A DNA stretch of 64,000 bases from Mrakia gelida (GCA_024345305.1 BRON01000004.1:1922001-1986000); one strand, 5' to 3'. Counted from the stretch's first letter, positions 51,713 through 62,259 are shown. The notes: generated by a model not told the origin, from the sequence alone. Translations and numbers: made by a program.

Positions 51713-52392
51713 ACGCGCTCCTCTCTCGATCTCGTCTGGCTTTCGTTTGTTTTTGCATCTTTCTCGTTTACCGTTCGGCCTCTCATCTTTTGGCTTCTCG
51801 CATCTTCCTTTCTTTTTGTTTGTAGACAGTCTCATCCCTCCCCGATCTCGATCTCTGTATTGTTAAGACTGGACGGACGTGACGGGAAAGACGACGCGAC
51901 TTCGTTTGAGCGATGCGAGCGGGTTATTAGAACTCTTGCCGCAGCTGTGATGAGTCAAGGACGAGAGACGAGAGGCATTGGGATCATTGAAGGAGAGCGA
52001 GAAGAAAATAGAGAAGTCGTAAAGAAGGAAAGAAAAATGATGGAACGAGACGAGAGACGAGACGCGACGAGAGGTAGACGAACGAGACGGGAACGATGAG
52101 GCGGAACAGGTAGACATGAGCGATTAGGAACGTAACTATAGATGGTCAGAAATGAAGGGAAACCAGAGACTAGGGACGGAACGGGAACGAGACGAGAGAC
52201 GAGGCGATGTGCGATAACAGAACGAGAACAAGCGCGAGAAACAGACTAGGATTAGGTGGATTATAGAGAGGTGGTGGGATGTCGAAGGGTGATAGCTAGC
52301 GCATAGAGGAAAGAGAAAGAAGCAGGAGGGAAAGGAACCCGAGAAGAGAAAGAGAAACGAAGACCAGCTTCGAAACGCGCGACGCTCCCTGC
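51713..52392. other. Convergent 3' intergenic region
   Basis: 680 bases between converging stop codons of RNF10 and Cys-gene copy B. Purine-rich, with many GAGACGA-like short repeats around 51950-52220. No supported gene. Confidence 0.5.
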
Positions 52393-53610
52393 TCAGAACC
52401 AACTCGCCAAGCTCCTGTGCCCCTGAGCGGTCCAGTATCCATCGTCCTTGAGTCCAAGACCCTGAGATTGCCATCGGGGGACGGGGATTGCTGGTCCGGA
52501 GGAGAAGGGCGAGTTGGTTGAGGCGAACGACGAGAGGGAGGAGAAGGATCCGTTCGAGGAGTCAAGGGAGGGTCGAGTGGGGGTGGTGGAGGCTGGATGA
52601 AACGAAGAGGAAAAGGCGAGTTAGCTACTGGCGATGAAGGGACTCAAGAGGACGGAAGAATGGATGACGAACGAGAGCGAGATCCGGAGTCGATGAGTGA
52701 GTTGACGGAGACGAGAGCTCGACCGTAGACCTTGGTCTTTCGGTGCGAACGAGGGGAGTCTGATGAAGAAGAGATAATCCATGGTCAGTGGAGAGAATGG
52801 GAGAAGGGGACGAGAAGAAAGTGAAACGAACCGAGAGAAGACATCGAGCTCGATGCGTAGAAGACTGAAGAAGCTCGACGTTGCTTGGCAGGAGAAGCTG
52901 GGAGATAAACAGGAGGAAGAAAGCGTTAGCCGATGATCGAACGGAGACCAATGCGGGGAAGGAGAGGAAAGAAACGAACCTCGAAGCAGCGTGATGGAGT
53001 TTGAGCCGACTCCTCCAATCATCGAGCCCTGAGGGACGAAAGTTCGAGCGACCTCGGTAGAGACGTTGGCCAAGTTGAACTCGAAGCCTATAGAGCGAAG
53101 AGGGAGAGGGGAAGAGCGCGATGGTCGACATTCAGAAACGAACTGGACGCGATCGCTCGTTCACGCGACTCTGAGACCTCGACGCGAAAAGAACTCACCA
53201 AAGACGAGCAAATCTGCATCACCCTCCTCCTCCCTCCTCTGCTCCTTCCTGGCCCTCCTCTCCTCCTCGGCTCTCCTCTCGTCGTCTCGAGCTTGAGCCT
53301 CAGCTCTGCATCGGTCGCAACCGCTCGACGACTGGAAGTCTCCGAAGGTGACCGAGCCGTGATCCGCGTACTTGGCTATCTCCTCGAGCTCGCAAGGGCA
53401 GGTATCGTTGAAGGTGTTGGTGATGAAGGGGTTAGTGGGGAGGGAGATGATGGCCTTGTTCTGGGAAGAGGAGCAGAAAAGAAGAGAGAGTCAGCGAGGG
53501 CGGAGTGAGGCAGGGCGAGCGAGGCGAGTACGAGGAAACGAAAGGCTCACGATTTTCTTGCTCGAACCCTTGGTGGTGGAAGCGAAGAGAGCAGTGATAG
53601 ACTTGAACAT
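52393..53610 (-). CDS. Small CxC/CxxC protein, copy B (complete)
   Basis: The start at 53610 reads MFKSITALFASTTKGSSKKI, then NDTCPCELEEIAKYADHGSV, SSSGCDRCRAEAQARDDERR and an Arg/Glu helix. It continues FEFNLANVSTEVARTFVPQG, SMIGGVGSNSITLL, KTKVYGRALVSVNSLIDSGS. A GTTCGT donor at 52672 and a CTAAC branch point lead to a last exon with SLDSSNGSFSSLSSFASTNS, GPAIPVPRWQSQGLGLKDDG and YWTAQGHRSLASWF, stop at 52395-52393. About 255 residues in six exons. The CxC and CxxC pairs, 27 residues apart, could bind one metal ion. No signal peptide or membrane span, and no family recognised. It is the intact partner of copy A at 22404-23350. Confidence 0.65.
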
Positions 53611-53806
53611 GATTTCAAGATATAGCCGGGGTAAATGGGTGAGTGAGAGAGGTGGAGTGAAGAAGGGGTGGAAGGATGAAAGATGCGGTTGAGTGTCGAG
53701 CTCTCCTCCCTCCCTTGCCCGTCTTTTGTCCCCCGTTTCCCATCCAGAGTCGACCACGGACGCAAACGGCTCTCGAATCTAGAGCGCAGAGATGGGCTGT
53801 GATAGA

Positions 53807-54421
53807 TTAAGGGCTAGGGATAGATGGAACGCGTGGATCGAGGTCAGAAAATGTGAGGACGCGTTCGGCCAGTCTCGATCAAAATAACGACGCGACGAGC
53901 TCGAAAAACTTACTTTTGACGTCCTTCCGTGGGTGAAGTCCGGCATTTGGGGAATGAGTGAGTGACCGAGTAATAATTGAGGTACTGATTGATTCGAACC
54001 CAAATTGTCCACGAGGAAGGAAGTCGAGGGAAGGGGCGGAGGAGGGAAGGCGAGCTTTCGATTGACGGACGACGCAGAGCGATGGGGAGAGTCGTAATGG
54101 GCATGGCATAGGAGCTGCGTATTACATGACCCTGGAGAATAGAAGTAAAAACTTAGTACGCGCTCCAGACGAGGAAGAAAGAGCAGGCAAAAGCTCACCT
54201 CGACAGTTCGACGCGTCGAGATTTGAACGGTGACGGCTTGAAGAGGAGTGGGAGGACGCGGGTGTAGGCAAGCCATGCACTGAGAAGCGTAGGCCGGAAG
54301 GAGCGAATGACTGAAGAGAGAAGTCAGAAAAATAAGGTCCTCGTGAGGAGTTCGACACGAGGGTCGGGGAGGAAGACTCACGAGAGTGAGGGTGATGGTG
54401 TTGAAACGCGAGGATGTTCAT
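53807..54421 (-). CDS. Short spliced frame downstream of F-box copy B, function unknown
   Basis: The ATG at 54421 gives MNILAFQHHHPHS, then across an intron LIRSFRPTLLSAWLAYTRVL, PLLFKPSPFKSRRVELSR, and SSYAMPITTLPIALRRPSIE if a downstream acceptor (TACGCAG) is used. It ends TEGRQ-NP stop after a 100-nt intron that is almost identical to that of the A copy. The frame is also continuous, across a splice, with codons after the F-box stop at 54537. It could be a small independent gene or a spliced tail of the F-box mRNA. Confidence 0.35.
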
Positions 54422-54536
54422 GAGGTCTTGAGTCGAGGGAGGGACACTAATCTGGAAGATTCCATTCAGAAGACAAGAGGTCAGCGGATAAGTGGAGGGA
54501 AGTCGAAGGAAGACGAGAACTCACGAAATCGACGCG

Positions 54537-55585
54537 TCAAGCGTCTGCCTCGCTCACGACCTCGTAGGCAAAGAGACCCTTCCTTCGAGCCATGTCCCCC
54601 CCAGTGATTCCCAGTCTCGCCCAAAAGTCCATGAGCTTCTTCTCTGCCAGAACGTTCCGCTCCTCCGAGGACGAACGAACGACGATCTTCTTCACTCTCG
54701 TGAGCCTCGAGTCCGTGAACGAGTGGTGAGCAACATCTTCTTGGAGTGAGTTCGACTCGAACGGAAGGACGAAGTTGATGTTGAGATCCGTTCCCTGGCC
54801 TCGCAAACAAGGCCAGCCCCCGACGGTAGAACCCAGGCATCGGTCGAACGAGAGGAGGGAGAGGTTGGGCCATTTTGCCCTCCCAAGATCGACGTAAAGA
54901 GCGTATCGGAAGGCTTCGGCGGGTCCGAAGGCGTGGACTGAAAGTGGATTTAGGAGAGGGAACAGGGTGCCCCAGCATTGATGGTCGTCGGAACTGGCTC
55001 GCTGGGGTCGAAGGGTGAGGGAATCGACCTTGACGGCTGAGGCTGTTGACGGGATGCGATCTGAAGAGAGATGGGGGAGGGGGGGTGCGGCGAGAAGGGC
55101 AGTGATGGCGAGAGGTCGTATCTTCGTGAGGGAGAGCTAGGGTTCGAGTTGAGGTTGGTGAGAGGAGTCCTGTGGACAAGAAGAGCGGAGGGGAGGTTGT
55201 CAGCTTGAGCCTCGTGCTTCGAGCTCAACCTGCTGCTCGTTTCCACGTGCTCGCCCTACGTCTGAGATGTTGAAAAGCGGCTCACCCTCGGGCAAAACAG
55301 TTTTGCCAAAGCCTCGAATCCTGTGATCTCGATCTCGTCGTAGAGGAGCGGGGAGGAGAGTTGGAGGAAGGCGAGGGAGAGGGAGGAGGTTTTGGCGAGC
55401 GTGGAAGGATCGCAGAAGCGAAGAATTTCTCGTTTGAGTTCGGTGGGGAGGAGGGGGAGGGGTCTTGAGGTCGGGAGGGTGGGACTTTTGGAGAGGGAGT
55501 TGATGGGTGGATCGAGGGAAGAGATCGGTGTCGGAGGAACGGAGATGGAGGAGGAAGGAGGAGGAGATGGAGGGAGAGCGGCCAT
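54537..55585 (-). CDS. F-box-like protein copy B, with in-frame TAG at exon 2 start
   Basis: Exon 1 (55585-55286, 100 codons) starts MAALPPSPPPSSSISVPPTP and has LLPTELKREILRFCDPSTLA, LAFLQLSSPLLYDEIEITGF, ending LFCPR at GTGAGC. Exon 2 from the acceptor homologous to copy A (55169) reads DSSHQPQLEP, then TAG (55139-55137) where copy A has TAC. The frame beyond is fully open for 199 codons (KTKIRPL-type start, DLGRAKWPNLSLLSFDRC, SRLTRVKKIVVRSSSEERNV, RRKGLFAYEVVSEADA). CTAG itself could serve as the acceptor, giving an intact 299-residue protein. Either a pseudogene or a gene rescued by splicing. The C-terminal half has diverged strongly from copy A. Confidence 0.6.
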
Positions 55586-56407
55586 TTCGATGGTGAAGGA
55601 GGACGAGTTGAGTGGATTCGAGGTCGTAGGAAGAAGGGGGTGATGATGATGACTGTTGATAGTCCAGAAAGAGTCGACAAGAAAGTTGGCCTCTTGAGTT
55701 GGCGGAGGAGAGCACCGGTGGAGGAGAGAGGGAAGGGGAGCGTGAGCTCGACGCAAAGGAAGTTGAGCTTCATCGTTTTCCTTTCCTCCCGTCTCTTCAA
55801 CTGCATCTCCCTCCCTTCAACAGCTTATAGCATCTTCGGACATCTCATCTTGCGAGATTGAATCTCCCAAACCATGCTCCTCTTCCATGAACGGCCTCAC
55901 TTTCCAGCCCCAAGGGTTTCCTCTTCCTCCCTTCCCTCGGCTCTCCTCCCCTCATCCCTCCCCTTCCCTTCGACTCTTCCTTCCTCGATCAACCTCTCGT
56001 CGCCAGCCAGCTCCCCCTCGTCACTCCAACAGCACCTCGCAAACCATCACCTTACCCTTCATCTCCAATCGATCCTGCCAGGAGAACGAAAAAATTCTGA
56101 GACCTAGCTCGCGATCGTGTTCAAAGCGGGAGGAGGGAGGTGAAGTGAAGTGAGCTCGAGGATGGCAACCTTCTTGACCTCTCTTCCCTTCCCTCCTTCT
56201 CTCCTTCACCCACATCCTCACTCAACTCGCTCCTCACTCTTGAATCCCATACAACACCCGAAGAACTCTCTCAACCAGCGAAACCAACCCGAACCCACTC
56301 CTCCAACCCAGCTCAAATCCAAGCCCGAACTCAACGCGTCCTCCCTCCCTCTCCCTCTCCTCCCAACCCACCCAAACTACCCACCCACCTGAACCACCAT
56401 TACCAGC
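55586..56407. other. Divergent intergenic region
   Basis: 822 bases between the start of F-box copy B and the start at 56408. Mostly pyrimidine-rich on +. No supported gene, though promoters of both flanking genes must be here. Confidence 0.5.
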
Positions 56408-57312
56408 ATGCTCTCCTTCATCCCCCGAATCCTCTCCCTCGTCTTCGCTCCCTCTCCCATCGTCGTCGTCGTTTCTCCCTCCACCCTCCTCTTCAACGAC
56501 GACAAGCTCGCCCTCCCTCTCCCCTCCTCCTCCTCCCTCTCGGCCCTCGACCAGCTTCGATACGTCCAGACCAAGTTCCACATCGAGCCCTCTCTTCACT
56601 ATACCCTCTCTCCGGACGAGAAGCAAGCGATCAAGTCTCAGACTGTCGTCGTTGAGGCGAGGAAGGAGGAGTCAGGGCTGAAGGTCGTCGTCGCGGGACG
56701 ACGTGAGTTGGGTTCGTCGACTTCGATTCCCTCTTGCATCGAGGCTGCTGCTTCCAAGCCTCTCCGAGACCAGAGGATGCAGGACAAGGTCGACGAGTTG
56801 TTCAAGCTTTCGAGATTTGAAGAGGAGGAGGAGGAGGAGGAAGAGGAGGAGCTTCAGTTTGTCTTCGCCGAGGAGGAGGTCAAGCCCGTCGAGATCGACG
56901 AGGAGCGACTCGAGCTCGCGAAGGTCGTGGCCGTCGAGGCTGCTGCTGCTGGCCTGGCACGACGACGGGAGCAGGTAGAGAAGAGGTTGCATCGAGCTGT
57001 ACGTATCCGCTTCCCTTCTTCGCATCTCTCAGTGATTCACCAGTTGGACCTCCAACTGACTTCGTCTCTTTCTTCCTCTTTCTCCAGGAAACCCTCGCGA
57101 TCCTCACTGGAAAGCCTCACCGAGCTACTGAGCTTGCTGAGCGCAACATCATCGAAGATCGAAGGCTCTACAACTTCCTCGCCGACAGCAGGAAGGACCT
57201 TCGACTTCCTTGGTCGGGAGTTCTCAAAGTTTGGGAGGAGGGAGAGCAGGAGGAGGAGGAGATCAAGAGGCAGTGGAGGGCTGCGAGGAGACCGAGGGTT
57301 GAAGTTATTTGA
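56408..57312 (+). CDS. Hypothetical acidic helical protein
   Basis: The start at 56408 gives MLSFIPRILSLVFAPSPIVV, VSPSTLLFNDDKLALPLPSS and LDQLRYVQTKFHIEPSLHYT, then a Glu tract encoded by GAG repeats (56819-56850). The helix RLELAKVVAVEAAAAGLARR follows. An intron (donor 57001, acceptor near 57089) leads to ETLAILTGKPHRATELAERN, IIEDRRLYNFLADSRKDLRL and PWSGVLKVWEEG, ending RRPRVEVI, stop at 57312. The N-terminal hydrophobic stretch might target mitochondria or membrane. No known family is recognised, but the phase-0 splice and ordered helices support a real gene. Confidence 0.55.
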
Positions 57313-58125
57313 GGAGGGGATGCTTCTGCGACGAGTGTGTACGAGAGGAGAAACGGGGAAGAGAGGGAGGTGGGTTCAGAGGAGGTGAGTCGTCGATTTC
57401 ATCGTTCCTCTTCGTTCTTGACGAGGAGCTTTGCTGGCCTTCTTCCTCCTTTCGACTGTGCACAGAGCACCCAGACTCTCACATCATCATCATCATAGCA
57501 TATCGGAGCTCGTCCTCGAGACCTCGCTCCTTCGTCGAGGCTGTCGTCCTCGACTCGTCGCGTCGCTTCCATTCGGACGAGATTCGTCTCCCTCTCTCCC
57601 TCTTCCTCGTCTTTCGATTCTCCCAGCTGACTCAACTGACTCTTTTCTCCTCGTAGACTCATCATCCAGCACTCCTCGAGTTCCCCGTCCCATTCTCCTT
57701 CCTTCTCTCGTCTCCCTTCCTCCTTCCTCCGTCAAACAAAACCCAGACGCGTCGACGTGCTCTCCGTCCCCATTCGCTTCGTGCGCGCGCCTTCCCTCGC
57801 TGGTCGAGATGGCTTCCGGTTCTCGTTTCTCCGTCTCGGATTTGTGCCCTTGGTAGTGTTGTTTTTCTTTCTCACCTTCTCGGTCCCGTCCCTCTCGTCT
57901 CGTTCCTTGTCGTGTCTGCGTTTTCTTTCTCTCCCTCTCGCGTCCGTGTCCGTTTCCTTTCCCTCTTTCCTCGCTCGTCCGTTCCGTAGTCCCTCACCTA
58001 GTACCTTCGTCCATAACCAATCTTCTCCGTGACTCGTATCCTCGCCGCTCGCAAACGAAAGACCTGCAGCCTTCCCTGATCCATCCAATCGACTATTCTA
58101 AAGCACAAGTCCATCGTCCAACCTC
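57313..58125. other. Convergent 3' intergenic region
   Basis: Holds a possible 3'-UTR intron and GACGCGTC at about 57746. A plus-strand hydrophobic frame around 57757-58032 lacks an ATG and is not called. No other gene is visible. Confidence 0.5.
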
Positions 58126-59772
58126 TCAGATCGAAAGCTCTCCCTCGTCGTCGTCAGGCAAGCTACCCAACAGACCCTCGATGACTCCTCGAGGTTCTCC
58201 GATGAAGAGCTCGTAGATTGAGGCACCCAGGATGGTTCCGAAGATGGGAGCGACGGTTGGGATCCACCTGCGACGAGGGAACGTGAGGCACGAATCAGCT
58301 CGATTTTCGAAGGTTGAGCAGAGAGAGGTTCGTCGAGAGGACCTACCAGTAGTGGTTTCCAACCGTGAAGACCTCTCGGCCGTAGATGATGGCGGTGAAG
58401 AGTCGAGGAGCGAGGTCTCGAGCTGGACGAAGAAGGGAGGCAAGACGCGTCGAAGGTCAGCGCTCGACGATAGTCGTTCATCCGCTCCAGACTCTCCGGC
58501 TTCGCCGCTCAGATGTAGAGAGCTACTCACCGGCGTTGATGGCATATCCAGATTGCCACCCAACTGACGACCCGATGCAGATGAGGAGGATGAAGACGCT
58601 GAAGTGACCGGAGAGGGAGACGGGCGAGTTGCGTTCACTGGTGATGATGAAGATCCCCAGCATCAGCAGCGCAGAGGCGAGGAGCTCGGAGAAGAACGAG
58701 GAGGCGATGGTCGAGTTGGGAAGAGGGTACTGCGACAACGAAAAGGGGGAGAGTCAGCGCTGAAGGGACGTCGAAAAGAAGCGGTCTGGCACGTTGAACG
58801 AACCGTGCAAAAGATGCCAGCGGTAGGCCCGTTTCCAGCCGAGTGGACACTTCCACCTGGGATGGTCCTCGATCCAGCCTCCCACAATTCGATTTGGGTC
58901 TGGGAAGAGGGCGAAGGACCCGAGGTCAGCGTGGCGACGAGGAAGAGAGAGAGAGAGGAGGACCAGACGAGCTCACCCAGTACTCGCTAAAGACGACAGC
59001 AGCTCCGACGAACCCTCCCAGCATCTGAGCGATGATGTATCCTGGCAGCTTCCTGATCGGGAAGGTAGAGCCGTTGCGAGGGAAGATGGCGAAGCAGATG
59101 GAGACCTGATGCGAGAAGGGAGGAGGACGCAAACGAGGCTAAGGTCAGCCCTCCTCGAGATCTTCTCTTTGAGGAGACAAGAAGACAGCGAAGACGTACA
59201 GCTGGGTTGAGATGAGCTCCCGAGATAGATCCTGCTACAAGAGACCCGAGAAGGACTCCTCCAGCCCCTGCGAATGGAGAGAGAAACCAAGGGAAGAGAA
59301 GAGGGATGAGCTCGAGTCTTGGGTCGGCTGGACGGTCTCGTCCGAGAAAGAACGGTCGCACAAGCGATGTTGACGTTCAGCCAGCTTGAGTGAGTTCCTC
59401 CGGAGAGAACCCATTGAGCACTAGAGACAGTGAGGAAGAAGAAGAGAGAGGACACGATTCAGTTGCGGAAGCTTGGAAGGGAGAGGGACGTGTGGGGAGG
59501 GATGAGGAGGAGGGAAGGTCGAGCTCACACAACACCGCTGCAAGGGGAGGACGAGGAAGGAGAAAGTCAGCTTTGAAGGGCCAGGGAGGAAGACTTTCAA
59601 GAAGGGTGTCCACTCACTCTCCGATGAAAACGATCAAGAAGGTGCCGAGGAACTCAGCGAGTGGTTGGCGAAGGTGGTGTCGAAGGAGGAGAGCTCGACG
59701 TCCCAAGCTCGAGCTCTTGATCCTATGTTTCCTCCCTCCCGGTTGGAGCAGAGGCTGGTGTTCTTCGCTCAT
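58126..59772 (-). CDS. Aquaglyceroporin (MIP family)
   Basis: The start at 59772 gives [20 protein letters not shown], then the first span [20 protein letters not shown] nine-base exon (59537-59529) precedes [20 protein letters not shown]. The first pore motif is [39 protein letters not shown] follows, then [20 protein letters not shown], and the second pore motif [20 protein letters not shown]. The last span is [17 protein letters not shown], with an acidic end GELSI. The glycerol-facilitator D after the second motif (NAARD) points to an aquaglyceroporin rather than a water-only channel. The second motif is NAA instead of NPA. It moves glycerol or water across the plasma membrane in osmotic adaptation (family knowledge). 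Confidence 0.9.
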
Positions 59773-60029
59773 CGTGAGGAGTGAAGGCTGTACGAGAAGA
59801 TGGAAAGTGAGAAGAAGAAGTGGAAGAGGGGTGGGAGTGAAGAGGAGAGGAGGAAAACTGCTGTCGAGGTGGTCCTCCCTCCTCCTCCTCTTCTCCGCGA
59901 AAGCAACCACGGGGCAACATTAAATGACGTTCGCTCGACTTTCTGCGACGAGATCCCAGCAGCAGAGGGTCGTAACACATATCATTCAAGAGCTAGAGTA
60001 GCGGAGAGAAGACGAGGGTTGAGGCGAGT

Positions 60030-60847
60030 CTACTGTCCAGACTTCTGAGCCTCCTGGCCGGCTCGGTACTAAATCGACAAGAAACGACACGTCAGTCAGC
60101 GGTCTCTTCTCGACTTGATAGCCCACACTTTCGATATACGCACTCCGTGAGTGAACTGCCACTCTGTAGAAGGCAATAAGACGGAGGAAGGAGGTCAGCG
60201 GTCGTCGAGGGGAGGAGGAGCGTGCAAGGTGAGATGGATCGTACCTCGAGGATGAGCTCCAGCCTGAGCTTCGTGCTCCTGTTTAAGGTGTGGGAACGAA
60301 GGTGAGCACAACCTTAGCTGCGAGCGATAGGCTTGCCGAGCCTACATACCTGGGTAGCTTTGTCCTCGTCGTTCTGACCGTTGGAGGCGTCCTCTGCGAG
60401 GAGAAAGGAGGCAAGAACGTCAGCTCAACACTTCGAGCGACGCACGAGCCTGCTCTTCGTCTTCGGAGGTCGAACGTGAGAGGAAGGATGTACGAACCCC
60501 ATCCCTTGTTGAAGCCAGCGTCGAACCTATCCTTAGCTGAAACGAAGAAGGGAAAAGAAAGATGGTAAGCGAGCGGCGAAGGGTCGGGGAGAGAGGAGCG
60601 AGCCTAGAGATGGACTCGGAGATGGGGACGAAAGAGCTCACCAGACTGCCACTTGTCTCCCTGTAGACGAGCGAGAAAGAGTCAAGGGAGAAGTGGAGTA
60701 GATGAGAGTGAGAGGAGGAGGAAGAGAGTCAGCGGCGAAGATCTCGACCTCGCTGGCACAAAAATCGACACTCACTTCCTCACTGTTCTGCTTCCAGTAT
60801 TGAAGGTGAGCAGTGTGAGCGGCGTCTCGAGCAGAGTCTTGAGTCAT
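60030..60847 (-). CDS. Tiny seven-exon gene for an 89-residue hydrophilic protein
   Basis: The start at 60847 reads MTQDSARDAAHTAHLQYWKQ, then NSEE, and small exons give GDKWQSG, AKDRFDAGFNKGW, EDASNGQNDEDKATQ, EHEAQAGAHPR, EWQFTHG and YRAGQEAQKSGQ with the stop at 60032-60030. Each join keeps phase. The third exon ends at a GTTCGT donor (60497). The coding sequence is under 270 nt spread over 818 bp, so introns make up two thirds of the gene. The composition is hydrophilic and aromatic-punctuated, with no signal peptide or membrane span. Function unknown; a small stress or hydration-related protein is one possibility but is not shown. Confidence 0.6.
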
Positions 60848-61607
60848 TGTTGAGAATAGTAGTGAGGTGGGTAGATAAAGTTGAGGTTTGGAGGTGGGAT
60901 GTGGTTGGAAGGAAGGAAGGGAGGAGAGGGCACGAGGATCGAGAGGGAGATGGTGAAATCGCCTCGCCCCTTTTGAATCCGAGCCGGGACGCCTCACTTC
61001 TTCGATCTCTCTGTGCATTCACCTCTCTCGATCCCCCACTTCTGAAAGGAGTCTAAGGCTAGGCTCTGAAAGCCCGAGGCAGACCCCCCCTTAGAAAAAC
61101 TCAGCGAGCGAAAAGCAGGAGGAAAGAAAAAACGTTCGACGCGTCGCGATTCTGCAGAGATGACGGTGAATTGCTTGACCCTTCAGCTGCACCCCTTTGC
61201 CTTCCAAGGGTGCTCTCATCTCTTCGAGACAACAGCAGAAGGAGGTCCGAGCGAGATTGGTTCCTCACAGAGAGCGAGAACTTCCAAGGAGGCCGACGCG
61301 AGGGTCGAGCCAGACGGTTAGTCACTGCGACAGCGATCTTTCGCCCACTTCCAATTTGTTGAATTCTGATCTCGCTCTCTACTACAGCCTACACATCGAC
61401 CTTCGGTTCTAGCAATTTTTCTCGAGAATCAATCCTCGACGTCATCGGCTTGCCCGATCTCGACCGCCCCCCCACCTGCTCGCCTCCTCCCTCCAGCCCT
61501 CTCCTCCTTCCTGCCTCCAAACCACTATCTCCACCTCAGAAACCTCTTCTCAAAGACACCTTGAACTTCACCGCCCAACCACTTTCAAACTCCCACCCCC
61601 CAAAACC
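60848..61607. other. Divergent intergenic region
   Basis: 760 bases between two divergent start codons, with GACGCGTC at about 61138 and a pyrimidine-rich leader before 61608. No supported gene. Confidence 0.5.
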
Positions 61608-62259
61608 ATGTTCTCCCGATCCCTCACCGCCTCTCGAACCCTCCCCTCCTCGGCCCTTCGAGTCGCTCGATCTCAACGATTCGCCTCCTCAACAGGAAGC
61701 GGAGAGCCCATCAGTCCTTCGCCCAAGAACTCACCCAACTCCAACATCCCTATTATCGTGAGTTCCTCCTTTCCTGACTTTCACCGAGGTTTGAAGGTCG
61801 AGCAGCGATGGGAGGAGGGCTTTCGATCTGGATGAGCTCGAGCTGACCTTCCCTTTCCTCCCTTCCTTTCCCTCCTCCCTCCCTCCTTCTCTTTCCTCCT
61901 TCTCGCTCCTTCGCTCTCTTACCATCATCTCACTTATCTCCAGGCCGCTTCAGTCCTCGGACTAGTCGCTGTACGTCTTTCTTCCGCCTTTCCATCCTCT
62001 CCATCATCATACAATCCGCTCGAGCTGACCTTCCGTCCTCTTCCCCTCTTCCCTCTTCCCCTCCTCTCCCTCCTTACCTCCCGCCTCCCTCTCCTCCCCC
62101 CCACTCCCTATCCCTTCTTTTCGTCCACCTCGTTCGAAACAGGCCACCCTCCTCATGCGACGAGACGACGGAGGAGTCTCTCAACCGAAATCAGCCCTCG
62201 CGAACGCTGTGACGGACGCTGCTCCGGATGCGAAGAAGCCTGTTGCTGCTGGGAAGTAA
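61608..62259 (+). CDS. Small mitochondrial-type single-span membrane protein
   Basis: The start MFSRSLTASRTLPSSALRVA-RSQRFASS is a typical amphipathic mitochondrial presequence with a likely cleavage site. A short loop follows, then one membrane span built from three exons (NIPII / AASVLGLVA / ATLLMRR), where the middle exon is 27 nt (61944-61970). The tail is DDGGVSQPKSALANAVTDAA-PDAKKPVAAGK, stop at 62259. About 90 residues. This is the shape of small inner-membrane or assembly proteins, but no specific family can be named. Confidence 0.6.

Noticed and set aside
20438..55585. Idea that the inverted repeats flank a mating-type locus
   Set aside because: No homeodomain pair, pheromone receptor, pheromone precursor or STE20-like gene lies between them; the interval holds housekeeping genes.
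57757..58032. Plus-strand hydrophobic, Phe-rich frame
   Set aside because: Begins without ATG in a pyrimidine-rich convergent intergenic stretch, where TTC/CTC codons give hydrophobic residues by composition alone.
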